From positions 1 to 17,336 of the forward strand of contig JAEEKC010000140.1 in the NCBI GenBank assembly GCA_016282215.1: a DNA stretch of 17,336 nucleotides. Reading direction: 5' to 3'. The translations under genes and the position numbers were made by a program. This document shows, one piece after another, positions 6,665 through 12,721 of this stretch (the stretch's first letter is position 1; each line of letters opens with the position of its first letter). The stretch is from Lachnospiraceae bacterium (GTDB lineage: Bacteria > Bacillota > Clostridia > Lachnospirales > Lachnospiraceae). The notes beneath the pieces were generated by a model that ran no database searches, was not told the origin of the DNA, and saw nothing but the letters and a program-made list of their open reading frames with translations.

Positions 6665-7042
6665 TTATACATCCATATCATCAATGGCATCCGGATGCGC
6701 CATATTCAGGCTCATGGTGTTCAGCGTACGGCGTTTCATCCTGGCTTCCTCGGATGTCTTTAAGATATAATCCTTGATCTCATGCGCATGCTTTACATGG
6801 ATCAGCTTCAAAGTCGGGGATGTATTATCGCCGGTAAAGCAGATCACGGTAGCCACGCCGCACAAACGTTCCATAAAGGTGGTCTCTAACTGCACGTCTG
6901 TTACCTTGTACATATAGCAGTCATCCTCGAGCGTTTTGAGAAGCCCGCGCTTCATATTGATCATATCTTCGGTCACGGTATAAACCGTAAACGTCCATGG
7001 CAGACCAAAAAACAAAATACGTTTTCTCTCTTTGTACCCCAT
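6665..7042 (-). CDS. Bacterial PH-domain protein (bPH2/DUF304-like)
   Basis: A 125-residue soluble protein whose central part reads like the bacterial PH domain: YTVTEDMINMKRGLLKT (21-37) is the usual opening pair of strands, VTDVQLETTFMERLCGVATV (47-66) matches the conserved strand-turn motif in which a short loop is followed by GVGTV, and HVKHAHEIKDYIL (82-94) fits the closing helix. The C-terminal 30 residues are polar and end in DDMDV. There is no transmembrane segment, unlike many longer DUF304 proteins. ATG 7042 has AGGAGG 8 bases upstream. A good promoter lies 80 bases upstream, and the DUF805 gene follows, so it is probably the first gene of the transcript that reaches the folate genes. 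Biological role unknown. Confidence 0.8.
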   Translation of the reverse strand: MGYKERKRILFFGLPWTFTVYTVTEDMINMKRGLLKTLEDDCYMYKVTDVQLETTFMERLCGVATVICFTGDNTSPTLKLIHVKHAHEIKDYILKTSEEARMKRRTLNTMSLNMAHPDAIDDMDV

Positions 7043-7119
7043 GATATATCCTCCTGAATTAAGTTAGTAATGCTTCACTTCGTATTTATAAACACTTATT
7101 AAGATATATAATCTGTCAT

Positions 7120-7148
7120 ATTATAACAGATGTTTGGAAAATAAGCAA
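7120..7148 (-). promoter_or_regulatory. Promoter for the PH-domain / DUF805 / folate transcript
   Basis: Minus-strand TTGCTT (7148-7143) and TATAAT (7125-7120) are 17 bases apart, and a TG sits one base ahead of the -10 (TGTTATAAT, extended -10). An inverted repeat ATCTGT (7111-7116) / ACAGAT (7126-7131) brackets the -10 box and could be an operator. It is the only good promoter I see ahead of the whole folate block. Confidence 0.65.
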
Positions 7149-7152
7149 TTTT

Positions 7153-7181
7153 TTCTTCCCAAAACCACTATTTGTTATAAT
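7153..7181 (+). promoter_or_regulatory. Promoter of the nitroreductase gene
   Basis: TATAAT at 7176-7181 is preceded by TG one base away (extended -10). The -35 position 17 bases upstream (7153-7158, TTCTTC) is poor, as is allowed for extended -10 promoters. Transcription would start near 7188, leaving a leader of about 105 bases. It diverges from the minus-strand promoter at 7120-7148. Confidence 0.55.
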
Positions 7182-7234
7182 TTCCATTTGCATTTCCCGG
7201 ATCCTGTGGTAAACTATTCACTGAAAGTTTTTTC

Positions 7235-7261
7235 GCAAAGAAACCTGCTGCAGCTCTTTGC
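7235..7261 (+). other. Stem-loop in the nitroreductase leader
   Basis: GCAAAGA (7235-7241) and TCTTTGC (7255-7261) form a perfect 7-base stem around a 13-base loop containing CTGCAG, ending about 20 bases before the ribosome binding site. There is no T run, so it is not a terminator; it may stabilise the leader or be a regulator site. Confidence 0.35.
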
Positions 7262-7292
7262 TGTGGCCATCATACCATAAAAGGAGGATCCC

Positions 7293-7832
7293 ATGACCGC
7301 AAAAGAATGTATCATCGGCAGACGCAGCATTCGCTCATTCCAGGACAAAGCCATCGATCATGCGCTTTTGGAAGAGATCGTATCGGAAGCTGCTTTTGCA
7401 CCCAGCTGGAAGCACACTCAGATCACACGCTATATTGCCATTGAGGGATCTCTCAAAGACGAGATCGCCGAAAAAGGATTTCCTACCTGGAAACCCAACG
7501 CCGATATCGTAAACAATGCGCCGGTCTTAATGGCGATCACAGTGATCAAAAACCGCAGCGGCTATGAACGTGACGGTTCTTTCACAACCGACAGAGGCGA
7601 CGGGTGGCAGATGTTTGATGCCGGAATTGCCAGCCAGACATTTTGTCTTTCCGCTTATTCCCACGGGCTCGGTACCGTGATACTCGGCATTTTCGACAGA
7701 GCCGTGATCGAAGGTATCCTGAAACTTCCGGAAGACCGCGAACTGGTTTGTCTGATACCGGTCGGGTATCCCGAAGGCGAAGTCGCAGCTCCGAAGCGAA
7801 AAGAGACTTCTGTTTTACTTTCCTATCAATGA
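7293..7832 (+). CDS. Nitroreductase-family flavoprotein
   Basis: A 179-residue FMN-dependent oxidoreductase of the nitroreductase fold; members reduce nitro compounds, quinones or flavins with NAD(P)H and usually act as homodimers. Evidence: the FMN-phosphate motif RRSIRSF (10-16), SWKHTQ at 38-43 in the place of the usual SxxNxQ, the central DAGIASQTFCLSAYSHGLGT helix, and the C-terminal PVGYPEGE followed by a basic tail and K-rich end (APKRKE). The length is typical of the short, ferredoxin-free type. ATG 7293 has AAAGGAGG ahead of it with 5-6 bases spacing. It is followed at once by a strong terminator, so it is probably monocistronic. The physiological substrate cannot be told from sequence. 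Confidence 0.9.
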   Translation: MTAKECIIGRRSIRSFQDKAIDHALLEEIVSEAAFAPSWKHTQITRYIAIEGSLKDEIAEKGFPTWKPNADIVNNAPVLMAITVIKNRSGYERDGSFTTDRGDGWQMFDAGIASQTFCLSAYSHGLGTVILGIFDRAVIEGILKLPEDRELVCLIPVGYPEGEVAAPKRKETSVLLSYQ

Positions 7833-7838
7833 TCATTT

Positions 7839-7865
7839 CCGGGGATGTTTATCCCCGGTTTTTTT
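7839..7865 (+). terminator. Strong intrinsic terminator between nitroreductase and pyrB
   Basis: CCGGGGAT (7839-7846) and ATCCCCGG (7851-7858) form a perfect 8-base GC-rich stem with a GTTT loop, followed directly by seven T (7859-7865). It begins 7 bases past the nitroreductase stop codon. Confidence 0.92.
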
Positions 7866-7874
7866 ATATCATAC

Positions 7875-7896
7875 GGCCGCCCCTTACGCTGCGGCC
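7875..7896 (+). other. Short GC stem-loop in the pyrB leader
   Basis: GGCCGC (7875-7880) pairs with GCGGCC (7891-7896) around a 10-base loop, in the 58 bases between the terminator and pyrB. No T run follows and no PyrR-binding-loop sequence is present. Its role, if any, is unknown. Confidence 0.35.
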
Positions 7897-7923
7897 CAAA
7901 ATTCAAGAAAGGAACCCACTTAC

Positions 7924-8838
7924 ATGAGACACTTGATCAATCCACTGGACTTTACCGTTGACGAACTGGACAGACTCTTCGATCTGGCCTCAGATATCGA
8001 AAAGAATCCGGAAAAGTACGAAAAAAAATGCGTCGGCAAAAAACTGGCGACTTGCTTTTACGAACCAAGCACCCGAACCAGACTGAGTTTTGAGACCGCC
8101 ATGCTGAACCTCGGCGGCTCTGTCATCGGCTTTTCCGATGCCGGTTCTTCTTCCGCTTCGAAAGGGGAAAGCGTGGCAGACACAATCCGTGTGATATCCT
8201 GTTTCGCCGATATCTGTGCCATGCGCCATCCCAAGGAAGGAGCCGCAACCGTAGCCGCGACGCATTCAAAGATCCCCGTGATCAACGCAGGCGACGGCGG
8301 ACACCAGCATCCGACCCAGACACTGACCGATATGCTGACCATCCGTTCCATGAAGGGACGCCTGTCCGGCTTTACCATCGGACTTTGCGGTGACTTGAAG
8401 TTCGGCCGTACCGTCCACTCTTTGATCAATGCGCTGTCCCGCTATGAAGGTATCCGCTTCGTATTCATCTCACCCGAGGAACTGCGGATCCCCGACTACA
8501 TCATCGATATGCTGAAAGATAAGGGAATCCCTTACAAAGAAGTCATCAAGTTAGAGGATACCATCGGAAACCTGGATCTTCTCTATATGACCAGAGTCCA
8601 GAGAGAACGCTTTTTTAACGAAGAGGATTATGTACGTCTGAAGGATTTCTACATTCTCGACAAAGCAAAGCTTTCCCTGGCAAGGGAAGATATGCTCGTC
8701 CTGCATCCCCTGCCGAGAGTCAATGAGATCTCCGTTGAGGTGGATGATGACCCGAGGGCAGCTTATTTCAAGCAGGTACAATATGGCGTCTATGTCCGCA
8801 TGGCCCTGATCCTGACACTACTGGGCATCGAATCATAA
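7924..8838 (+). CDS. pyrB: Aspartate carbamoyltransferase catalytic chain
   Basis: Joins carbamoyl phosphate to aspartate, the committed step of pyrimidine synthesis; in the cytoplasm, as trimers that assemble with PyrI. The 304 residues match the family. Visible motifs: the carbamoyl-phosphate site FYEPSTRTRLSFE (45-57), SASKGES (77-83), the HPTQTLTDM loop (129-137), and HPLPRVNEI near residue 260 with the following V-D-D segment of the 240s-type loop. ATG 7924 is preceded by AAAGGA about 10 bases away. It is followed by pyrI after 102 bases, a larger gap than in many clostridial pyrBI pairs. No clear promoter lies between the upstream terminator and this gene. Confidence 0.97.
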   Translation: MRHLINPLDFTVDELDRLFDLASDIEKNPEKYEKKCVGKKLATCFYEPSTRTRLSFETAMLNLGGSVIGFSDAGSSSASKGESVADTIRVISCFADICAMRHPKEGAATVAATHSKIPVINAGDGGHQHPTQTLTDMLTIRSMKGRLSGFTIGLCGDLKFGRTVHSLINALSRYEGIRFVFISPEELRIPDYIIDMLKDKGIPYKEVIKLEDTIGNLDLLYMTRVQRERFFNEEDYVRLKDFYILDKAKLSLAREDMLVLHPLPRVNEISVEVDDDPRAAYFKQVQYGVYVRMALILTLLGIES

Positions 8839-8940
8839 CGTGACAATACAGATTTGAATCATGAGTTTCATCAAAATGTAAAATCCGATACAAAACCCAA
8901 ATGCCTAAAACGCAAGTTAAATCGAAAGGAGAATCCGCTG

Positions 8941-9369
8941 ATGTTAAATGTAGGAAAAATCGAGGAAGGCTACGTACTTGACCATATCCAGGCCGGAAAA
9001 AGCCTGACGATCTATCATCTTCTGCAGCTGGATAAAACAGATGCCCAGGTTGCCATCATCAAAAATGCCCGCAGCAACAAAATGGGAAAGAAAGACATTT
9101 TAAAAGTTGAATGCCCTGTCGGCTCCATCAATCTGGATATCCTGGCATTCTTAGACCGCAACATCACTGTCAACGTCATCCAGGCCGGTGAGATCATGCA
9201 TAAGGATGACCTGATCCTCCCCCGCGAGATCAAGAACGTCATCAAATGCAAAAACCCCCGCTGCATTACTTCCATTGAGCAGGGGCTTCCGCATATCTTC
9301 GTTCTTTCTGATGAGAAGAAAGGCAGTTATCGCTGTAAGTATTGTGAAGGGAAATATGATCAGATCTGA
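8941..9369 (+). CDS. pyrI: Aspartate carbamoyltransferase regulatory chain
   Basis: Zinc-binding allosteric subunit that carries nucleotide effectors and holds PyrB trimers together. The 142 residues show an N-terminal nucleotide-binding domain (VGKIEEGYVLDHIQAGK, with D14-H15 in the effector-site position) and a C-terminal zinc domain with four cysteines at C103, C108, C132 and C135 (C-x4-C and C-x2-C). The frame is open from ATG 8854, but ATG 8941 is the likely start: it has AAAGGAG upstream and begins exactly where family members do (MLNVGKIEEG). Its stop codon lies inside the hairpin shared with lepB. Presence of pyrI implies CTP/ATP-type allosteric control of PyrB. Confidence 0.96.
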   Translation: MLNVGKIEEGYVLDHIQAGKSLTIYHLLQLDKTDAQVAIIKNARSNKMGKKDILKVECPVGSINLDILAFLDRNITVNVIQAGEIMHKDDLILPREIKNVIKCKNPRCITSIEQGLPHIFVLSDEKKGSYRCKYCEGKYDQI

Positions 9370-9392
9370 GAAAAACACCTCAGATTTGATCA
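9357..9392. terminator. Shared hairpin between convergent pyrI and lepB
   Basis: A 14-base stem (9357-9370 with 9379-9392, one G-U/A-C position) closes an 8-base A-rich loop. It contains the pyrI stop codon (9367-9369) in its left arm and the lepB stop codon (9390-9392) in its right arm. Neither side has a strong T run, so it may act as a convergent terminator or an mRNA end-stabilising structure. Confidence 0.6.
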
Positions 9393-10100
9393 GTATTCGA
9401 TCGATTCAAATTTTTTCGGTTTCGGAAAATACCGAAAAGCTGCTTTCCCGAGGATTTTTTCTCTTTTCACAAAGCAGTAGCCTTTCTCAACGGCATCCGC
9501 ATAATCCTTAGCAAGGTCAGCCTCAACAGCCTCGCCGGCCCAGTACCTGGAATCAGCGGAATTATTGCGGTTATCACCCATGCAGAAATAATACCCTTCC
9601 GGGATGTTGAGAAAAAGACCGTCGCTTGCCACCACCCATTCTTCTTTCAGGTAGGGCTCGTAAAGCGGCTGAGGATTTCCGTTGATATATACCTTCGCAT
9701 CCTTGATCTCGATCGTTTCCCCTGAAAGGCCGATCACACGCTTGATATAGATTTCTTTCTCATTTACAGGATATTTAAAGATCACGATGTCTCCACGCTG
9801 CGGATCACTGTTTAGATAAGCCAGTCTGTTTCCGATCACACGGTCACCCGGCTGAATCGTGTTTTCCATGGATCCTGTGGGGACATTTGCATTTACAATG
9901 ATAAAATGATTCAGAAAAAGAGCGATGGCAAATGCGATCGCAATGGTCGCCACCCAGGATAAGACTTCGCGAAGCACCGCTTTGCCTCCCAGCTGCTCTT
10001 CCACCTCAGCCTCTGCATTGTTCTCCTGCTCCATAACATCGCCCTGTTCTGCAGTATTTACATTTGTTTCTTCTGTATCCTGATCTTCATTCAGACCCAA
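9390..10100 (-). CDS. lepB: Type I signal peptidase
   Basis: Membrane-anchored serine protease that removes signal peptides from exported proteins. The 236 residues comprise an acidic, Gln/Asn-rich cytoplasmic tail (1-45), one membrane segment at about 47-66 (SWVATIAIAFAIALF), then the extracytoplasmic catalytic domain with the nucleophile S77 in NVPTGSMENTIQ, the base K120 in YIKRVIGLSGE, RGDIVIFKYP and the box GDNRNNSADSRYW at about 174-188. The start codon is TTG 10100, supported by AGGAGG 8 bases upstream and by the absence of an in-frame ATG before the acidic tail's middle. It lies 17 bases after the fused GTPase gene and is likely co-transcribed with it. Confidence 0.95.
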   Translation of the reverse strand: MGLNEDQDTEETNVNTAEQGDVMEQENNAEAEVEEQLGGKAVLREVLSWVATIAIAFAIALFLNHFIIVNANVPTGSMENTIQPGDRVIGNRLAYLNSDPQRGDIVIFKYPVNEKEIYIKRVIGLSGETIEIKDAKVYINGNPQPLYEPYLKEEWVVASDGLFLNIPEGYYFCMGDNRNNSADSRYWAGEAVEADLAKDYADAVEKGYCFVKREKILGKAAFRYFPKPKKFESIEY

Positions 10101-10117
10101 TTTACTATCCTCCTAAA

Positions 10118-11050
10118 TCACACAAAACTGATCACTTCATCCTTCGGCTTTGCAGCTTTTTCTACACTAAGTGCTTCGAGCACCGGACCTTCTCTTCCGT
10201 AATCCTGAAAATACTCGATCTTCACCTTTGCCGTCACTTTGATCCAGTCCCGTTCAGTTAAGTCATCTGTTTTATCATATTTGCAGGCATATCCCAAAAA
10301 CGCCATATCTTCTGCACAGCAGGTCATTGCCATACGTCCCGGGACAAAATACCCTTTGGGGAATTCCTTCGGTTTCATAACCTGTCCCACATAGGAAATG
10401 GTCTTTCCCACATATCTCTGTGCATTATCCAGTACATCGATATACCAGACGCCGTACGCCATATCATCCAGCTCGATGACATCTGCCTCCACATCATAGG
10501 GCAGATCCTCTTCGAGCGTGACATTTACCTCGCCATTCTTGTCTTCAAAAATGATATCCGCCTTCTGATTGATCGCTTTGATATTGCGCTTATAGCCCGG
10601 GATCTTGTCCATGATGTTATCGCAGCGGTTCATCAGTATCATCTCGGATTTCCGGATATGCTCCGCCAGCAGCGACTTCATATTGGTAAAATAGGATGCA
10701 AAGGTGGAACCGTCGATCAGCGTGATCTGCTGTTCCAGCTTCCAATGCCAGGGCAGCTTTACATTCTTGCTGTTCCACATTCCGTTGAACTCAACGATCA
10801 CGCGGGACGGCCTGTGCTTTTTCTCAAAACCGATCAACGTTTGCGATGTAAAGTCTTCCTCGTTTTCTACCAGCTCTACCACCGCACCCGAATCCTTCAA
10901 AAGCTGCGGATCATACTCATTCTCACCCTCTTCGCAGACAACCAGAAGCGTGGTTCCCTTTGTCCGGAAATAAGGCTGTGATATGGTGTATTCGATAAAC
11001 ATGGTTTTTCCGCTGTCCAGAAAACCATTGATCATATATACCGGGATCAT
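10118..11050 (-). CDS. CobW/COG0523-like GTPase fused to a DUF1980 (TIGR03943-like) domain
   Basis: A 310-residue soluble protein of unknown function with two parts. Residues about 1-170 are a P-loop GTPase of the CobW/COG0523 type: GFLDSGKT (9-16), a CEEGENEYD segment (39-47) in the place of the family's ENEFGEIGID, VIVEFNGMW in the Walker-B place, LIDGSTFASYF, and NRCD as the NKxD base-recognition motif. The CXCC metal motif of that family is absent. Residues about 195-305 (GKTISYVGQVMKP, VPGRMAMTCCAEDMAFLGY, then a W-I-K-V strand) resemble the C-terminal domain of the TIGR03943/YcgQ (DUF1980) proteins, with its conserved Cys-Cys. ATG 11050 has AAAGGA about 7 bases upstream. It follows a canonical COG0523 gene, so the two likely act together, plausibly in metal allocation; that is inference from family and context. 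Confidence 0.8.
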   Translation of the reverse strand: MIPVYMINGFLDSGKTMFIEYTISQPYFRTKGTTLLVVCEEGENEYDPQLLKDSGAVVELVENEEDFTSQTLIGFEKKHRPSRVIVEFNGMWNSKNVKLPWHWKLEQQITLIDGSTFASYFTNMKSLLAEHIRKSEMILMNRCDNIMDKIPGYKRNIKAINQKADIIFEDKNGEVNVTLEEDLPYDVEADVIELDDMAYGVWYIDVLDNAQRYVGKTISYVGQVMKPKEFPKGYFVPGRMAMTCCAEDMAFLGYACKYDKTDDLTERDWIKVTAKVKIEYFQDYGREGPVLEALSVEKAAKPKDEVISFV

Positions 11051-11067
11051 AATCGTTCCTTTCTAAC

Positions 11068-11099
11068 AAATGCCATATCTTATAAATGCCATATCTTAT
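11068..11099 (-). repeat. Perfect 16-base tandem duplication at a gene end
   Basis: AAATGCCATATCTTAT occurs twice in a row (11068-11083 and 11084-11099). The right copy contains the stop codon of the His-rich GTPase gene (11096-11098); the left copy lies in the 45-base gap before the next gene. It looks like a recent small duplication. Confidence 0.9.
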
Positions 11100-12196
11100 T
11101 TTGCGAACAGTTCTTTCAGCTTATCTTCTTTGAGCTCTGAGCCGATGACACAGATCTTGCCGGTCACCTCTGCAGTGCCGCTGCGCACTTCGGATTCACC
11201 GGGCACATAATCGAAATGCCAGAAAGCGCCGTCCATAGAAGGCAGCATTCCCTTACTGCGAAGGACATATCCGTAGGTTTCCTGATCTTCCAGTTTTGCC
11301 AGGATGCTCTCGATCTCATCCTTGGAATAAGCATCGGGCGTTTCCATGCCCCAGCTTGTGAAGACTTCATCAGCATCATGATGGTGATGATGGCCGCAGC
11401 TACACTCTCCGTCATGGTGATGATGCTCATGCTCGTCATGATCGTGATGGTGTTCATGCTCATCATGATCGTGATGATGTTCATGCTCGTCATGATCGTG
11501 ATGATGTTCATGCTCATCATGATCGTGATGATGGTGATGATGCTCATGTTCATCCTTCGCCATGGCCATCACTTCCGCAAGGAGTTCCTTCTCGAGATCA
11601 TGGGCATTTTCAATGGCTTCCAGCATCTTCTCACCGGTCAGGTTTTCCCAGGGCGTTGTTACGATCTGCGCCTTTGCATTATGTTCACGGATCAGCGTGA
11701 TGCAGGCATCGATCTTGTCCTGGCTCATTTCACCGGTCCTGCTCAAAATGATCGTACCGGCATGCTCGATCTGGTTTTCAAAAAACTCACCAAAATTCTT
11801 TAAGTAAGTCTTACATTTCTTGGCATCCACAACTGCTACGGCACTGTTTAAATGAACACCCTGCGGAGCTGTTGCTCCTTCCACTGCGCGCATAACATCC
11901 GAAAGCTTGCCGACACCTGAGGGCTCGATCAAAATTCGATCCGGTGAATACTTATCAAGCACTTCTTTCAACGAAGTGGCGAAATCTCCCACCAAAGAAC
12001 AGCAGATACAACCGGAATTCATCTCCGTGATCTCAATCCCGGATTCTTTCAAAAACCCGCCGTCAATTCCGATCTCGCCGAATTCATTCTCGATGAGCAC
12101 TACCTGCTCGCCGCCAAGTGCTTCTTTCAGCAGTTTTTTGATCAGTGTTGTTTTTCCCGCACCCAAAAAACCGGATACAATGTCTATCTTTGTCAT
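11096..12196 (-). CDS. COG0523 (CobW/ZNG-like) GTPase with His-rich metal-binding tract
   Basis: A 366-residue G3E-family P-loop GTPase; relatives act as metal insertases or chaperones, several under zinc control. Domains: GTPase with GFLGAGKTT (9-17), ENEFGEIGID (36-45), the hallmark CXCC motif (C63, C65, C66 in SGCICCSL), the Walker-B-like ILIEPSGVGK (88-97) and SRTG at 152-155 where NKxD is expected; a flexible tract at 216-273 with four copies of DHDEHEHHH (225-260) plus flanking His runs and CSCGHHHHH; then the CobW C-terminal domain, about 275-366. ATG 12196 has GGAGG 5-6 bases upstream. It lies directly downstream of rnpB on the same strand, and the DUF1980-fused GTPase follows. The metal is not proven; zinc is the usual inference for His-rich members, nickel or cobalt also possible. 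Confidence 0.9.
   Translation of the reverse strand: MTKIDIVSGFLGAGKTTLIKKLLKEALGGEQVVLIENEFGEIGIDGGFLKESGIEITEMNSGCICCSLVGDFATSLKEVLDKYSPDRILIEPSGVGKLSDVMRAVEGATAPQGVHLNSAVAVVDAKKCKTYLKNFGEFFENQIEHAGTIILSRTGEMSQDKIDACITLIREHNAKAQIVTTPWENLTGEKMLEAIENAHDLEKELLAEVMAMAKDEHEHHHHHHDHDEHEHHHDHDEHEHHHDHDEHEHHHDHDEHEHHHHDGECSCGHHHHHDADEVFTSWGMETPDAYSKDEIESILAKLEDQETYGYVLRSKGMLPSMDGAFWHFDYVPGESEVRSGTAEVTGKICVIGSELKEDKLKELFAK
11418..11525 (-). repeat. Four 27-base tandem repeats encoding DHDEHEHHH
   Basis: The motif CATGATCG recurs at 11437, 11464, 11491 and 11518, an exact 27-base period over 108 bases. Units differ at a few third-codon positions, so the amino-acid unit is more conserved than the DNA. 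The period is a multiple of three, so copy-number change would keep the frame. Confidence 0.92.
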
Positions 12197-12242
12197 TTTT
12201 TCCTCCTGATTTCTTATCCATATTTTACGATTCCGTCTGCGG

Positions 12243-12594
12243 AAAGGATGAGTCGGACGATAAGCCGGGTTCTGTCGCGGGTGATCATCTGTCTAGGCCT
12301 GCCGTTACCGACAGGCTCGAGCGACCTACCTGGAAACCCAGCGGGCCACTGCATCGTTCCCTGTTTGGTCTTGCTTCGGATGGAGTTTACATCTGCCCCT
12401 GCCGTTACCGTCAGGGCGGTAGTCTCTTACACTGCCATTTCACCCTTACCGCAAAAAGCGGCGGTATCATTTCTGTTGCACTGGTCTGGGAGTCGCCTCC
12501 ACCGGACGTTATCCGGCATCCTGCCCTGTAAAGCCCGGACTTTCCTCACCTGCCAAAGGCAGCCGCGATCACCTGTCCGGCTCATCCCTTCCGG
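12243..12594 (-). ncRNA. rnpB: RNase P RNA, bacterial type A
   Basis: Catalytic RNA that trims the 5' leader of precursor tRNAs. Read on the minus strand it contains the conserved core: GAGGAAAGTCCGGGC near the 5' end, the ACCAGTGCAACAGA-type segment, GTAAGGGTGAAA, GTAAACTCCATCCG, AGGCCTAGACAGATGA and the 3' ACAGAACCCGGCTTA. The presence of P6-type pairing partners and the overall order fit type A rather than the Bacillus type B. The P1 helix pairs 12575-12587 with 12246-12258 (12 of 13), and further pairing continues outward to 12603 and 12229, so the exact mature ends are uncertain by about 10-15 bases. The frames seen on either strand here are not genes. Confidence 0.95.
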
Positions 12595-12614
12595 GACGGA
12601 ATCAGTTTGAATCT

Positions 12615-12644
12615 ATTATTCTGCGCAAAACCGTTTCGTTTGAA
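12615..12644 (-). promoter_or_regulatory. Candidate rnpB promoter (proximal)
   Basis: Minus-strand TTCAAA (12644-12639) and AATAAT (12620-12615) are 18 bases apart. Transcription would start near 12607, just ahead of the first base of the extended P1 helix at 12603, which fits an RNA made with almost no leader. Confidence 0.45.
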
Positions 12645-12676
12645 CCTGCAGGCTCTTTGATTTCGCACAACATTTG

Positions 12677-12705
12677 ATTATATCACGTCTTATGTTTTCC
12701 TGCAA
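12677..12705 (-). promoter_or_regulatory. Candidate rnpB promoter (distal, extended -10)
   Basis: Minus-strand TTGCAG (12705-12700) and TATAAT (12682-12677) are 17 bases apart, with TG one base ahead of the -10. The -10 is perfect, but a transcript from here would carry about 65-70 extra 5' bases needing removal. It lies just past the stop codon of the kinase-like gene. Confidence 0.5.
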
Positions 12706-12721
12706 TCTTATTAGTTATTAT

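Noticed and set aside
7866..7923. PyrR-binding attenuator ahead of pyrB
   Set aside because: The conserved PyrR-binding loop is not present and there is no alternative antiterminator pairing with the terminator arms.
8854..8940. Extended N-terminus of pyrI from ATG 8854
   Set aside because: No ribosome site precedes it, the extra 29 residues do not match the family, and ATG 8941 has a good site and the standard N-terminus.
11418..11525. Regular repeats that could be taken for a CRISPR array
   Set aside because: The 27-base units abut with no spacers and encode a His-rich tract in frame.
12145..12610. Plus-strand open frames of 120-128 codons
   Set aside because: They run across rnpB, whose conserved RNA core is unmistakable on the minus strand.
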